Shown: positions 33,841-42,037 of the stretch, in pieces | Position numbering within the stretch: the stretch's first letter is position 1 | How the letters are laid out: each line of letters begins with the position of its first letter | The notes under the pieces: model-generated | Seen by the model: the letters and a program-made list of their open reading frames with translations, nothing else | Told to the model about the DNA's origin: nothing | The model's database searches: none | NCBI GenBank assembly: GCA_016714975.1 | Contig: JADKBR010000028.1 | Location: forward strand, 62,001 to 126,000 | Length of the DNA stretch: 64,000 bases | DNA from: Candidatus Dechloromonas phosphorivorans | GTDB lineage: Bacteria; Pseudomonadota; Gammaproteobacteria; Burkholderiales; Rhodocyclaceae | Direction: 5' to 3' | Program-made: the position numbers and the translations under genes

Positions 33841-34595
33841 GATAACAGCCGCTCAAGGTCGGCGTAAGCCGGATAGGTGATCAAAACCGCTCTATGCGGC
33901 CCATGGAATACGAACATCGCGCCAGCTGCCAAACCAGCGGCGCCAGAGTCCACAGCAGGCCTGAAGTCATTTACCGTACCAGCCCCCCCGGCCACAATCA
34001 CAGGAACACTAATGCCGGAACTCACCTTCTTGATCAAATCCAGGTCATAGCCGTTCATTGTTCCATCACGATCTACAGCCGTCAGGAACAGTTCGCCAGC
34101 GCCCGCATCCTGCATTCGCAAGGCATATTCCACTGGGTCAATCCCGGTTCCTTGACGGCCTCCATCGAAAACCACCTCGTACCGTCCAAGCAATTTGCGC
34201 CTGACATCAATAGAAGCAACAATCGCCTGTGAACCAAATTCACGTGACGCGTCTTTCAGGACTTCTGGAGCACGCCATGCAGTTGTGTTAAAGACGACTT
34301 TCTCGACACCAAGTTTCAGGATTCGCCGCGCCTCCTCCACAGTCTGTATCCCGCCGCCATAAGCCAAAGGCATAAAGCACTCGCTAGCAACCTCTTCGAT
34401 TACGCCAAATGACGGGCCACGCCCCTCGCGCGAAGCCGTAATGTCAAGAAGGATCAGTTCGTCGACTTCCTTGTCGTTGAATATCTTGATCGCGTTGATC
34501 GGATCACCGACATATTTTGGGTCCTTGAACTTTGTAGTCTTCACCAGGCCCTGACCACGAAGTAACAGACAGGGGATGACGCGTGTCTTGAGCAT
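33837..34595 (-). CDS. hisF: HisF-type ammonia-channelling subunit of sugar amidation, set 1
   Basis: 252 residues from the ATG giving MLKTRVIPCLLLRGQGLV. TIM barrel of the HisF family (LLDITASREGRGP, MPLAYGGGIQTVEEA, VPVIVAGGAGTVNDF). The catalytic Asp11 of true HisF (CLDV) is Leu here (CLLL), while the second Asp is kept (ASIDVRRK). Histidine synthesis is therefore unlikely; the protein probably passes ammonia from HisH to the WbpG-type enzyme. One base after the hisH stop. Confidence 0.9.
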   Translation of the reverse strand: MLKTRVIPCLLLRGQGLVKTTKFKDPKYVGDPINAIKIFNDKEVDELILLDITASREGRGPSFGVIEEVASECFMPLAYGGGIQTVEEARRILKLGVEKVVFNTTAWRAPEVLKDASREFGSQAIVASIDVRRKLLGRYEVVFDGGRQGTGIDPVEYALRMQDAGAGELFLTAVDRDGTMNGYDLDLIKKVSSGISVPVIVAGGAGTVNDFRPAVDSGAAGLAAGAMFVFHGPHRAVLITYPAYADLERLLS

Positions 34596-34596
34596 G

Positions 34597-35208
34597 TCAG
34601 CAACGTTCCGCAAAATTCCGGAGAAGCGCCATCCCGAACTTATGGCTTTTCTCCGGATGAAACTGAACTCCCCAAATGTTTCCACTGCGAAAGGCGCTAT
34701 GGAAACCCTCACCATAGGTTGTCTCAAGCAGTACGTCACGAAGATCATTGCAACGAACCTGGTAGGAATGCACAAAATAGAACCGCGCCTCCTCAGGCAA
34801 GGTGTCGATCAACGGATCGCTCTTTGTAGCTCGAACCAGGTTCCAGCCCATGTGCGGCACTTTCAGATCGGGATTTTCCGGTCGAATGAGCATTGCGTCG
34901 GCATCAATCCACCCCAAACCGGGGCTGACACCTTCTTCGCTGGATCTCGTCATTAGCTGCATCCCTAGGCAAATCCCCAAGATCGGCACCCCCCTTGAGT
35001 GAACGTACTCAACCAGCGCAGGCCTCATTCCACTTCGCTCCAAGCTCCGCATACCCGCATCGAATGCGCCGACTCCCGGCAGCACGATCTTGTCGGCGCC
35101 CGCGAGTTGGTCCGGCTCGGTAACTATTTCTGCTGGGACCCCGATTTTCTTGAACATGTTACGAATGGAGCCCAGGTTGCCCACCCCGTAATCAACAATC
35201 GCTAGCAC
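34597..35208 (-). CDS. hisH: HisH-type glutaminase subunit of sugar amidation, set 1
   Basis: 203 residues from the GTG at 35208 (VLAIVDYGVGNLGSIRNMF). Class I glutamine amidotransferase with triad Cys in ILGICLGMQLM and His/Glu in GVQFHPEKSHKFG. It frees ammonia from glutamine for the HisF/WbpG partners. A GGGGGAGG ribosome binding site precedes the start closely, and the gene overlaps the end of the upstream transferase by 17 bases. Confidence 0.9.
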   Translation of the reverse strand: MLAIVDYGVGNLGSIRNMFKKIGVPAEIVTEPDQLAGADKIVLPGVGAFDAGMRSLERSGMRPALVEYVHSRGVPILGICLGMQLMTRSSEEGVSPGLGWIDADAMLIRPENPDLKVPHMGWNLVRATKSDPLIDTLPEEARFYFVHSYQVRCNDLRDVLLETTYGEGFHSAFRSGNIWGVQFHPEKSHKFGMALLRNFAERC

Positions 35209-36757
35209 ATCCTCCCCCTTTTCCGGCAGTCGCCAAGACATCCATGAACCGGGCAAACTGGTCCTCGATATCCGGCACTGCCCCAAGTGCCTGCACTTTG
35301 GTCCGACTCATCTTCAGCAGCGTCTCCGACAGAGGTCGAGCCGCCCCGGCCTCAAATACCGCAGAACCACGCATCAACTGGTCGGGAAACAACTCGGCGC
35401 CGAAGGCAGAAGTCAGCACCGAGGGAATGGCACACTCTTCGGCCTCGATCACCGCGCTGGAAGAGTGCGTCAGGTGGACATCCACCACTGGCAGAAGCGC
35501 ATGCAACGGCAAGTCGCTGGGCTCATCCAGCATGACCGGCGAATAGGCAAACCACCCGCGAACTTCTTCGCGCCTTTCCAGCATCAACGGGTGCAAGCGA
35601 ACCCAGAAAACCAACTTGCCCTCGGCGTGCTCGACCAACTCTCGCAACGGCACAAGTTGCTCTTGAGGTGCCAACCCGTACTGCAACGTGACTAATACTA
35701 TGGTTCGGCCAGCCGCCATCTGGCGAAGGTTGCGGGCGCGCTCGAGCGCATCTTCCACACCGGGCCATGCCGAACCCTTGCGCCAGACGCTTACCCATGG
35801 GTTTCCCCCGGCAATGGTCTGGTGCGCCGTCCCGTGACACCAACGATTGATCATCACAGACTCTGATTCGGACCAAAGCCAGAAATAATCCGGCAGCAAG
35901 TCCAACACGGGAGACCCTGTCGGTAAATGCCATGAAACATAGGCCGGATGCAACTCCCCCTGGACGCCGTGCTGGATATCTACCACCGGCACGCCAGATT
36001 CCCTGCATGCCAAAACAAATGCCATGCCTTCCAGACTGTAGTAACTGACAATGAAGGCAGCCTTGGGACGGATGGCCGCAATTCGCCTTCGATACATGTC
36101 CGCCACGGACCGAAGGCGACTGGCATCAGAAATGATCTTGGACAACTGAAATGTACCGGTACCGCCGCCCTTGTTTTTCATCCATTCCACCAGAGCATCG
36201 CGTCCTGGTAGCCGAAAGGTGTGCTTTAACAGTTTTGCTCTCGCGACACCAGAAAGTGTCGCAAACAAGATATCTCCTCTTAGCGATTCGATGGGCGAAG
36301 CGAGAGGTTGAGAAGTGAGTTCAAGCGGGGACCAAAATTCCGGAGAATACCCGTGCCTTCTCGCAGCACCAATGAGCGGATCGCAAAAGCGCTCGATCCA
36401 GAAACCACCAAGCCTCGCGAACGAGAGCCCATCAGAAAGAAACACAACTTTATCGCCGTTGCCTTGAAGCCGTTGCTTATTCGCAAACACGCCTCGGCCT
36501 TGCTCCAGCAACTCCTGCCCAAGCAGGCACAAACGAGCATAACCGTTACGAAGATCAGCCTCCCCTCGACTTTCTCCGCTGGCCACGTAGTGCCGGGCCC
36601 ATTCGGAGAAGAACCATCGGATACGCATCAGCGGCCAAATCTGAACGCCAGCCACCGCCCATTCGAGAACAGGAAAGATGGCTTCTGCCTCACGAACAAC
36701 CGCCATCAAATCTGATGAACGTGGCTGTTGAGCAGCAGTTCCCAAGCCTGCCGTCAT
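35192..36757 (-). CDS. GT-B glycosyltransferase-like protein; candidate nonulosonate transferase
   Basis: 521 residues from the ATG giving MTAGLGTAAQQPRSSDL; the upstream extension looks non-coding. No close family recognised. The centre reads FIVSYYSLEGMAFVLACRESGVPVVDIQHG, a DxQHG motif shared with capsule and CDP-glycerol-type transferases. Further on, WVRLHPLML (His-Pro) and HLTHSSSAVIEAEECAIPSVL (Ser-Ser-Ser) resemble the HP and SS motifs that bind CMP in bacterial sialyltransferases. It lies between the two amidotransferase sets in the legionaminic acid locus, where no other CMP-sugar transferase is visible. Function is inferred. Confidence 0.65.
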   Translation of the reverse strand: MTAGLGTAAQQPRSSDLMAVVREAEAIFPVLEWAVAGVQIWPLMRIRWFFSEWARHYVASGESRGEADLRNGYARLCLLGQELLEQGRGVFANKQRLQGNGDKVVFLSDGLSFARLGGFWIERFCDPLIGAARRHGYSPEFWSPLELTSQPLASPIESLRGDILFATLSGVARAKLLKHTFRLPGRDALVEWMKNKGGGTGTFQLSKIISDASRLRSVADMYRRRIAAIRPKAAFIVSYYSLEGMAFVLACRESGVPVVDIQHGVQGELHPAYVSWHLPTGSPVLDLLPDYFWLWSESESVMINRWCHGTAHQTIAGGNPWVSVWRKGSAWPGVEDALERARNLRQMAAGRTIVLVTLQYGLAPQEQLVPLRELVEHAEGKLVFWVRLHPLMLERREEVRGWFAYSPVMLDEPSDLPLHALLPVVDVHLTHSSSAVIEAEECAIPSVLTSAFGAELFPDQLMRGSAVFEAGAARPLSETLLKMSRTKVQALGAVPDIEDQFARFMDVLATAGKGGGCASDC

Positions 36758-36845
36758 GGTTGAATGCCTAGTGTCGCTCCGCGAGAAACTCGCCCGCAAC
36801 CACCTGCATCGTCTTCCTGAGTTCCGACTCCAATCGGGCACTCGA

Positions 36846-37511
36846 TCAAGGTGATTCCCTTCCTTGATCCGCCAAGAAAGAAGCAATGATTCCCAATCCC
36901 AGTGCGCCACTTTTTTCCGGGTGGAACTGCAGCCCGATGATGTTTCCCCTCTGAACCGCGGCAGTGATTGACACCCCGTCGTAATCATAGGTTGCAACCA
37001 AATCAGCCTCCGAATCAGTCTTGAAATGGTACGAATGCACCAAGTACATAGCCCCTTCTTTCGGCAGGACTCCGAAAACTGACGATTGAGTGTTCCGTTC
37101 GTTCCGGAACCCCAGGTTGAACCAACCGATGGCGGGAATCTTCCGTACCGTTCCATCAGGCCGTAGATGCGGAATCGGAACCACCCTTCCTGGAATCAGA
37201 TCCAATCCATCATGGAGCCCAAATTCTTCGCTTTTCGAGGCAAGCATCTGCATGCCAAGGCAAATGCCAAGCATGGGCCGTCCAGAGTGCGCGTAGCGGC
37301 GAATGGGATTAATCAGGCCACGCTCTGCAAGACCAGTCATACCATCCGCAAAGGCGCCCACCCCTGGAAGGATCAACCGGTCGGCTGTCTCAATATCAGC
37401 GGGGGAAGAACCAATAGTGACGGAAGCCGCGCCACAGTATTCAAGTGCGCGCTGAACACTATAGAGGTTGCCAACCCCATAATCGACGACAGTTACCTTG
37501 CTATTACTCAT
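36846..37511 (-). CDS. hisH: HisH-type glutaminase subunit of sugar amidation, set 2
   Basis: 221 residues. VTVVDYGVGNLYSVQRALEYCG start, nucleophile Cys in MLGICLGMQMLAS, His and Glu in GLQFHPEKSGALG. Supplies ammonia. Overlaps hisF of set 2 by 4 bases. The 88 bases between it and the transferase gene at 35192-36757 contain no recognisable gene. Distinct in sequence from set 1, so not a recent duplication. Confidence 0.92.
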   Translation of the reverse strand: MSNSKVTVVDYGVGNLYSVQRALEYCGAASVTIGSSPADIETADRLILPGVGAFADGMTGLAERGLINPIRRYAHSGRPMLGICLGMQMLASKSEEFGLHDGLDLIPGRVVPIPHLRPDGTVRKIPAIGWFNLGFRNERNTQSSVFGVLPKEGAMYLVHSYHFKTDSEADLVATYDYDGVSITAAVQRGNIIGLQFHPEKSGALGLGIIASFLADQGRESP

Positions 37512-38266
37512 ACCTGCCTCACGTCGATCCCCAGGCTTCGGGCACCATTTCGCAACTCGCTCAATGTTGTTCTTTGATAGTGCAACGCGTCAGCAACCGC
37601 CACTGCGTCAGCACCGGCATCAACTGCCTGCTGCAAGTCAGAAACCTGCCCGAACCCACCACTGGCGATGACCGGAACATTCACCGCGGAAGCTATCGCC
37701 CGAGTCAACTCCAGATCGAATCCCTTCCGAGTTCCCTCCATGTCGATCGAAGTAATCAGGATTTCACCAGCGCCCATTGCAGTTCCCTTGCGTGCCCACT
37801 CGATGGCATCAACTCCCGAGCGCTCGCGGCCGCAGTCCGTATAGACCTCCCAATGACCCTGTCCCTGACGTTTCGCCTCGATAGACAAAACCATGCATTG
37901 CGACCCGAAGCGGCGCGAAACCTCGCTGATCAGTTCAGGCCGTCGCACCGCCGCCGTATTGATGGCGACCTTGTCCGCTCCGGCGCGCAAGAGCGCCGTG
38001 ACATCTTCAATCGATCGAACACCTCCGCCCACGGTCATCGGGACAAAAACATCATGGGCGGTACGCCGTACAATCTCGGTGAGGTTGCTACGACCATAGA
38101 GGCTGGCGACGATATCCATGTACAACAACTCGTCAGCGCCTTGCTCGTAGTACCGACGTGCGAATTCCTGCGGATCCCCTATGATTCGCAAGCCTTCGAG
38201 ATGAACCCCCTTGATGAGATTCTTGCCCTTCACATCAAGACGAGCAATGAGTCGCGTGTTCTTCAT
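37508..38266 (-). CDS. hisF: HisF-type ammonia-channelling subunit of sugar amidation, set 2
   Basis: 252 residues from the ATG giving MKNTRLIARLDVKGKNLIKG. The TIM barrel shows YMDIVASLYGRSNL, MTVGGGVRSIEDV and VPVIASGGFGQVSDL. Here Asp11 is kept (RLDV), but the second catalytic Asp of HisF (AIDAKR) is Glu (SIEAKR). As in set 1, loss of one catalytic Asp argues against imidazole glycerol phosphate synthesis. Five bases after the WbpG-type gene of set 2. Confidence 0.9.
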   Translation of the reverse strand: MKNTRLIARLDVKGKNLIKGVHLEGLRIIGDPQEFARRYYEQGADELLYMDIVASLYGRSNLTEIVRRTAHDVFVPMTVGGGVRSIEDVTALLRAGADKVAINTAAVRRPELISEVSRRFGSQCMVLSIEAKRQGQGHWEVYTDCGRERSGVDAIEWARKGTAMGAGEILITSIDMEGTRKGFDLELTRAIASAVNVPVIASGGFGQVSDLQQAVDAGADAVAVADALHYQRTTLSELRNGARSLGIDVRQV

Positions 38267-38271
38267 CAGCC

Positions 38272-39576
38272 TTATTCCATAGGATCCCAAGGCGCATGAC
38301 GAAGCTTCCATTCGCCATCCTCAACCTTCCACAGGTGGGGTGAGCGGAAGCGATCGCATAACGCGAGAAACTCTTCGCGCGTCATGCCGACGTAGTCGAG
38401 AAACTCCTTCTCATAGCGTGCCGGATATTCGCCCTCATAGCGCTGCATCAAGGCGATCGCCTCGTCCTTGTCGATATGATGGTTGCGAATCTCCTGGGCC
38501 GAATCCATCATGGCCCTTCCGACGCCGAATTTGATCCAGCGTGTGAAATAGAAGAACCCATCCACCTTGTCGTCCAGGCTGTTGTACTTCGAATAGGTAC
38601 CCTCCGTGCGCACCGGGTTCGCTTCAAAACCAGTGTGCTCGACCGCATAGTAGTAAGCCTCCTGCGGAACCCACTTCGTGTAGTACCCGAGATACTTGAA
38701 ATCGATGCCCTTGCGCTCCAACACCGACGGATCCATGGGCAGATAACTGGTGAGATCGGCCATTTGCACCCCTTCATCAAGGTACTCGCCGATGGCCTTG
38801 CCACCCAGGTAGACATCTCTCACGTCCTTGCCACCAAAGTAGTCCAGGGAAAACCCCTCGCTTTCGACTTCCTGCCCGGCCGCCGCATAACTGGAAGTCT
38901 TGTGGGAGATTTTTTCCCCGTACTCCCCGGGCATTTCACCGTAATAAATCAGAGGGATGTTAAACCTTGCTGCCATCTTCGCAACAAAGGTCTTCTGCCC
39001 CAAGATGAAGGGCTGGAAAGGATGCAACAGGTTGAGCGTTGCGTTTCGGGTCAATAGACGGTGAATTTTCCCGTTGGGCGTATAGAGGAAATTGTCAAAC
39101 CCGCCAACATGCAACCAATTCTGGAAGTTCTTCCAGCCAATGTCCGTATAAAGGTGGGGAGACCACGTTACGGTGAGCGGATGCATGCCATATTTGTACT
39201 TCAGCAAGTGCGACTGCATGGCACTATCCTTGCCACCACTACCACCGACGATACAGTCGTAACTACCGTCATTCTTGCGGTACTGATTGCAAAGATCCAG
39301 CATTTCTCGTTCGCGCTCGCCCCAATCAATCTCACCGGTTTCTTTTAGCGCATTGAAATTGCATGCATGGCACACGCCATGCTCGTCGAAGGAGATCGTC
39401 GTCTTTTTCGAATCCTTGTTGTGTGCATACTCATTACTCGACATTGGCTGCTGATTCGACATGTTGCATTTTTTACAAAACTGAACATCCCGGGGCAGAC
39501 CGTAAAGCACCTCCAGATCATCTTCCGGTTTACTGAAGGGTGAGAGGTCAGTGCTAGGGCTTGGTCCGATTTTCAT
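38272..39576 (-). CDS. WbpG/PtmG-type N-acetyl sugar amidotransferase, set 2
   Basis: 434 residues. Cys pairs CKKCNMSNQQP and CHACNF suggest a zinc site; VGGSGGKDSAMQSHLLKYKYG is the PP-loop. Longer than set 1 and similar to PseA/PtmG of Campylobacter, which put an acetamidino group on pseudaminic or legionaminic acid. Directly downstream of the CMP-legionaminate synthetase gene (25 bases), so a role in making an acetamidino legionaminic acid is likely. Confidence 0.9.
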   Translation of the reverse strand: MKIGPSPSTDLSPFSKPEDDLEVLYGLPRDVQFCKKCNMSNQQPMSSNEYAHNKDSKKTTISFDEHGVCHACNFNALKETGEIDWGEREREMLDLCNQYRKNDGSYDCIVGGSGGKDSAMQSHLLKYKYGMHPLTVTWSPHLYTDIGWKNFQNWLHVGGFDNFLYTPNGKIHRLLTRNATLNLLHPFQPFILGQKTFVAKMAARFNIPLIYYGEMPGEYGEKISHKTSSYAAAGQEVESEGFSLDYFGGKDVRDVYLGGKAIGEYLDEGVQMADLTSYLPMDPSVLERKGIDFKYLGYYTKWVPQEAYYYAVEHTGFEANPVRTEGTYSKYNSLDDKVDGFFYFTRWIKFGVGRAMMDSAQEIRNHHIDKDEAIALMQRYEGEYPARYEKEFLDYVGMTREEFLALCDRFRSPHLWKVEDGEWKLRHAPWDPME

Positions 39577-39601
39577 TTTCTTTCCTTTGAAAATTAGCCG
39601 A

Positions 39602-40300
39602 TTAGATACTTTTCATGATTTCGTTCAGCTTCTGGTAGTCGTCAGGCGTGTCGATATCCATAGATCGTTCTTTGGGCATGACATACCCGACTGTATCGGC
39701 TGACACGAAGCTACGTTGCCGCTGAAGCCAATCCACACGCGCGATGTAGATCGCACCATTCAGCGAATACACATCGGGCAAATCCTGCCTGCGCGTCACT
39801 CCTCCTTGCGGTACTTCGAGCACGCTGCGCAAGTGCGATTGTCCTTCGAGTCGATACATCCAGTAGGGCGACTCCTCCACGGGACAGACGGAGACGCAAG
39901 CCGGCGCTTGTTTTTCAAGCATCAGGGTGAATGCAGCATCAATATCCCCGGCGGTTCTCAACGGAGAGGTAGGCTGCAGAAGCACCATATAATCGTAACC
40001 AGGCATCTGATTCAGGGCATGCAGGACGACATCCATGGAGGACGCAGTATCACTCGCCAACTCCGCCGGGCGTTTGAACCGAACTTCACAGCCATGATTC
40101 AAAGCCTCGGCGATGATTTCGTCATCATCCGAAGACAGGACGACACGCGAGATGCAACTTGCCTGACGTGCCGCCTCGATGGTCCATGCTATTAGCGGCC
40201 GACCGCCCGCCGGCAAGATGTTCTTGCGCGGCAACCCCTTCGACCCCCCCCTGGCGGGTATCAGTGCGAGTATCTTGAGCTTCTCAGGCAATCCAGTCAC
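39602..40300 (-). CDS. legF: CMP-N,N'-diacetyllegionaminic acid synthase (LegF/NeuA family)
   Basis: 232 residues from the GTG that overlaps the ptmE stop (GTGA). N-terminal LALIPARGGSKGLPRKNI is the CTP-binding signature, with VVLSSDDDEIIAEA, LLQPTSPLRTAGDIDAA and MDIDTPDDYQKLNEI as further NeuA-family motifs. It activates the nine-carbon sugar to its CMP form before transfer. The assignment to legionaminic rather than sialic acid rests on the LegB/LegC neighbours. Confidence 0.9.
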   Translation of the reverse strand: MTGLPEKLKILALIPARGGSKGLPRKNILPAGGRPLIAWTIEAARQASCISRVVLSSDDDEIIAEALNHGCEVRFKRPAELASDTASSMDVVLHALNQMPGYDYMVLLQPTSPLRTAGDIDAAFTLMLEKQAPACVSVCPVEESPYWMYRLEGQSHLRSVLEVPQGGVTRRQDLPDVYSLNGAIYIARVDWLQRQRSFVSADTVGYVMPKERSMDIDTPDDYQKLNEIMKSI

Positions 40301-41355
40301 CCCTCGACTTGGTTCGCACGGTGGAGATCCTCCGGGCGCCCAACATCCAGCCAAGGCTCATGCATCGGGTAGGCGATGGTCTGCTTTCCATGAGCTTGCA
40401 ACCGCTCAAAAAGCGTGGGCATGTCACACAACTCCGCTTTGTGCAGAGCCAGAAGCACCTCGGGGTTGAGCACATAGATGCCGGCATTGACATGCGAACG
40501 ATGGATCGGCTTTTCTTCGAAACCGACGATTTCTATCCCTTTCGTTCGAACCACACCAAATGGATGCTGCCACTCATGCTGGCGCACGGCCATGGTCGCA
40601 TCGGCTTTGTGGTGCACGTGGAAGTCCAGCAGTTCCCCATACTGGATATCCGTGAGCACATCGCCATTGGTTACGACAAACGGCAATTCCGGGGCAGGAT
40701 CCATCAACGAAAGTGCTCCCGCCGTACCCAGAGGAGTCTCCTCGTTCAGATAGCTGATCTCGACGCCGAATTCCGACCCAACTCCAAAATGGGCCTGAAT
40801 AACATGTCCGAGGTAATGCAGCGATAGCACAAACCTGGCAAAACCCTCGGCCTTGGCGCGCTCGATGATATGTTCGAGCATCGGCTTGCCCCCGACAGGC
40901 AGCATCGGCTTGGGGCAGTCATCGGTATAAGGACGCAAGCGTTTGCCAAACCCCCCGGCCATGATGAGCATGATGTTTTTGCGCGACGCCGGGGCAACGA
41001 TGTCATCCCAAACATGAAGCCCCACCACATGCCGAGTCTCGTCCACAACCGGCAGTTGATGAATCCTGTTCGCACGCATCAAATTCAGCACCATTTCCCG
41101 CGGCATCTCGGGAGGCACCACCAAGGGTGACTGAAACATCACCGAAGCGGCCAAACTGCTCAAATCCTTGTTGCGCAGGAGCGCGCGCCGGACATCGCCA
41201 TCGGTAATTGTTCCCAGCAGCTTCCAATCCTGATCGGTGACCAGAGCAATCTGCAACCCGGTCTCATCCAGATTCTTGATAACCGCTTGCAACGTTGCAC
41301 TAGCGGGAATCAACGCTGTTTTCCAGAACAAGTTGTCTGATATTGTCATGGACAT
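40297..41355 (-). CDS. ptmE: CBS-domain sugar nucleotidyltransferase (PtmE-like)
   Basis: 352 residues: two CBS motifs (about residues 10-120; LLGTITDGDVRRALL, HQLPVVDETRHVVGLHVWDD) fused to a nucleotidyltransferase (IMAGGFGKRLRPYTDDCPKPML, VVTNGDVLTDIQY). This is PtmE architecture; in Campylobacter PtmE makes GDP-glucosamine for the GDP-linked legionaminic acid pathway. ATGs at 41355 and 41349 are both possible. Its presence implies a GDP-GlcNAc rather than UDP-GlcNAc route here. Confidence 0.88.
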   Translation of the reverse strand: MSMTISDNLFWKTALIPASATLQAVIKNLDETGLQIALVTDQDWKLLGTITDGDVRRALLRNKDLSSLAASVMFQSPLVVPPEMPREMVLNLMRANRIHQLPVVDETRHVVGLHVWDDIVAPASRKNIMLIMAGGFGKRLRPYTDDCPKPMLPVGGKPMLEHIIERAKAEGFARFVLSLHYLGHVIQAHFGVGSEFGVEISYLNEETPLGTAGALSLMDPAPELPFVVTNGDVLTDIQYGELLDFHVHHKADATMAVRQHEWQHPFGVVRTKGIEIVGFEEKPIHRSHVNAGIYVLNPEVLLALHKAELCDMPTLFERLQAHGKQTIAYPMHEPWLDVGRPEDLHRANQVEG

Positions 41356-41365
41356 GTCGAAGCTT

Positions 41366-42037
41366 TCACCGATTAACCCTCATGCTGGTGCGACGCATCG
41401 AGGCGCCAATCAACTTTGAGCCAGGCTCCAAGTCCTTTATCACCACCGCCCCGGCGCCAACCACGGCCTCGCCACCGACAAATACATTTTGAACAAGTGT
41501 GCTTCCAGCCCCGACAAAAGCACCGTCGCCAACGGTCACCCCCCCACACAACGTGGCCCCCGGAGCGATATGCACATGCCCCCCTATCACACAACCATGG
41601 TCAACACTGGCCTTGGTATTGACGATTGTGTTTTCCCCGATGGCGCTGTCCGGCTGGATAATTGCCCCCGCCATCACCTGCACACCATGTTTCAATTTTA
41701 CCCCGTCCGCCACCCAGGCGAACGGGTGGATCAGCACGGGAAAACTGAAGCCCGCTTTCCTCAACCGTTCAAATACGAGCTGCCGTGCGCTGCTTCCTGC
41801 CACTTGCCCAATTCCATTTACCAAGCCCATCGTTGCTCTATCGATATCGGCAAGCGCCGAATCATCGCCAAGCACGCGAATGCCCTTCCAGAACCTCACA
41901 CCATCCCTGGCAAGTTCCGGATCACAGATCCCAATAAAATGATGACCCGCAGCCAGCGCGAGTGCATGCAAAACGCTGGCATGACCGCCGGCACCCAGCA
42001 TGATCAAATGCGCGGAAGGAGCCACTGAGAGCTTCAT
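41366..42037 (-). CDS. NeuD/LegH-family acetyltransferase
   Basis: 223 residues from the ATG overlapping the legI stop (ATGA). Rossmann-like N-terminus (LIMLGAGGHASVLHALALAAG) and hexapeptide beta-helix (IIQPDSAIGENTIVNTKASVDHGCVIGGHVHIAPGATL) with catalytic His in VDHG. In this setting it is the likely 4-N-acetyltransferase of the legionaminic acid pathway, or an O-acetyltransferase of the final sugar. Confidence 0.87.
   Translation of the reverse strand: MKLSVAPSAHLIMLGAGGHASVLHALALAAGHHFIGICDPELARDGVRFWKGIRVLGDDSALADIDRATMGLVNGIGQVAGSSARQLVFERLRKAGFSFPVLIHPFAWVADGVKLKHGVQVMAGAIIQPDSAIGENTIVNTKASVDHGCVIGGHVHIAPGATLCGGVTVGDGAFVGAGSTLVQNVFVGGEAVVGAGAVVIKDLEPGSKLIGASMRRTSMRVNR

Noticed and set aside
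36758..36845. Gap between hisH set 2 and the transferase gene considered as a small gene
   Set aside because: Only short frames without start, ribosome binding site or recognisable similarity.
33837..38266. hisH/hisF genes considered as histidine biosynthesis
   Set aside because: They occur twice, each next to a WbpG-type amidotransferase, without other his genes, and each HisF lacks one catalytic aspartate.
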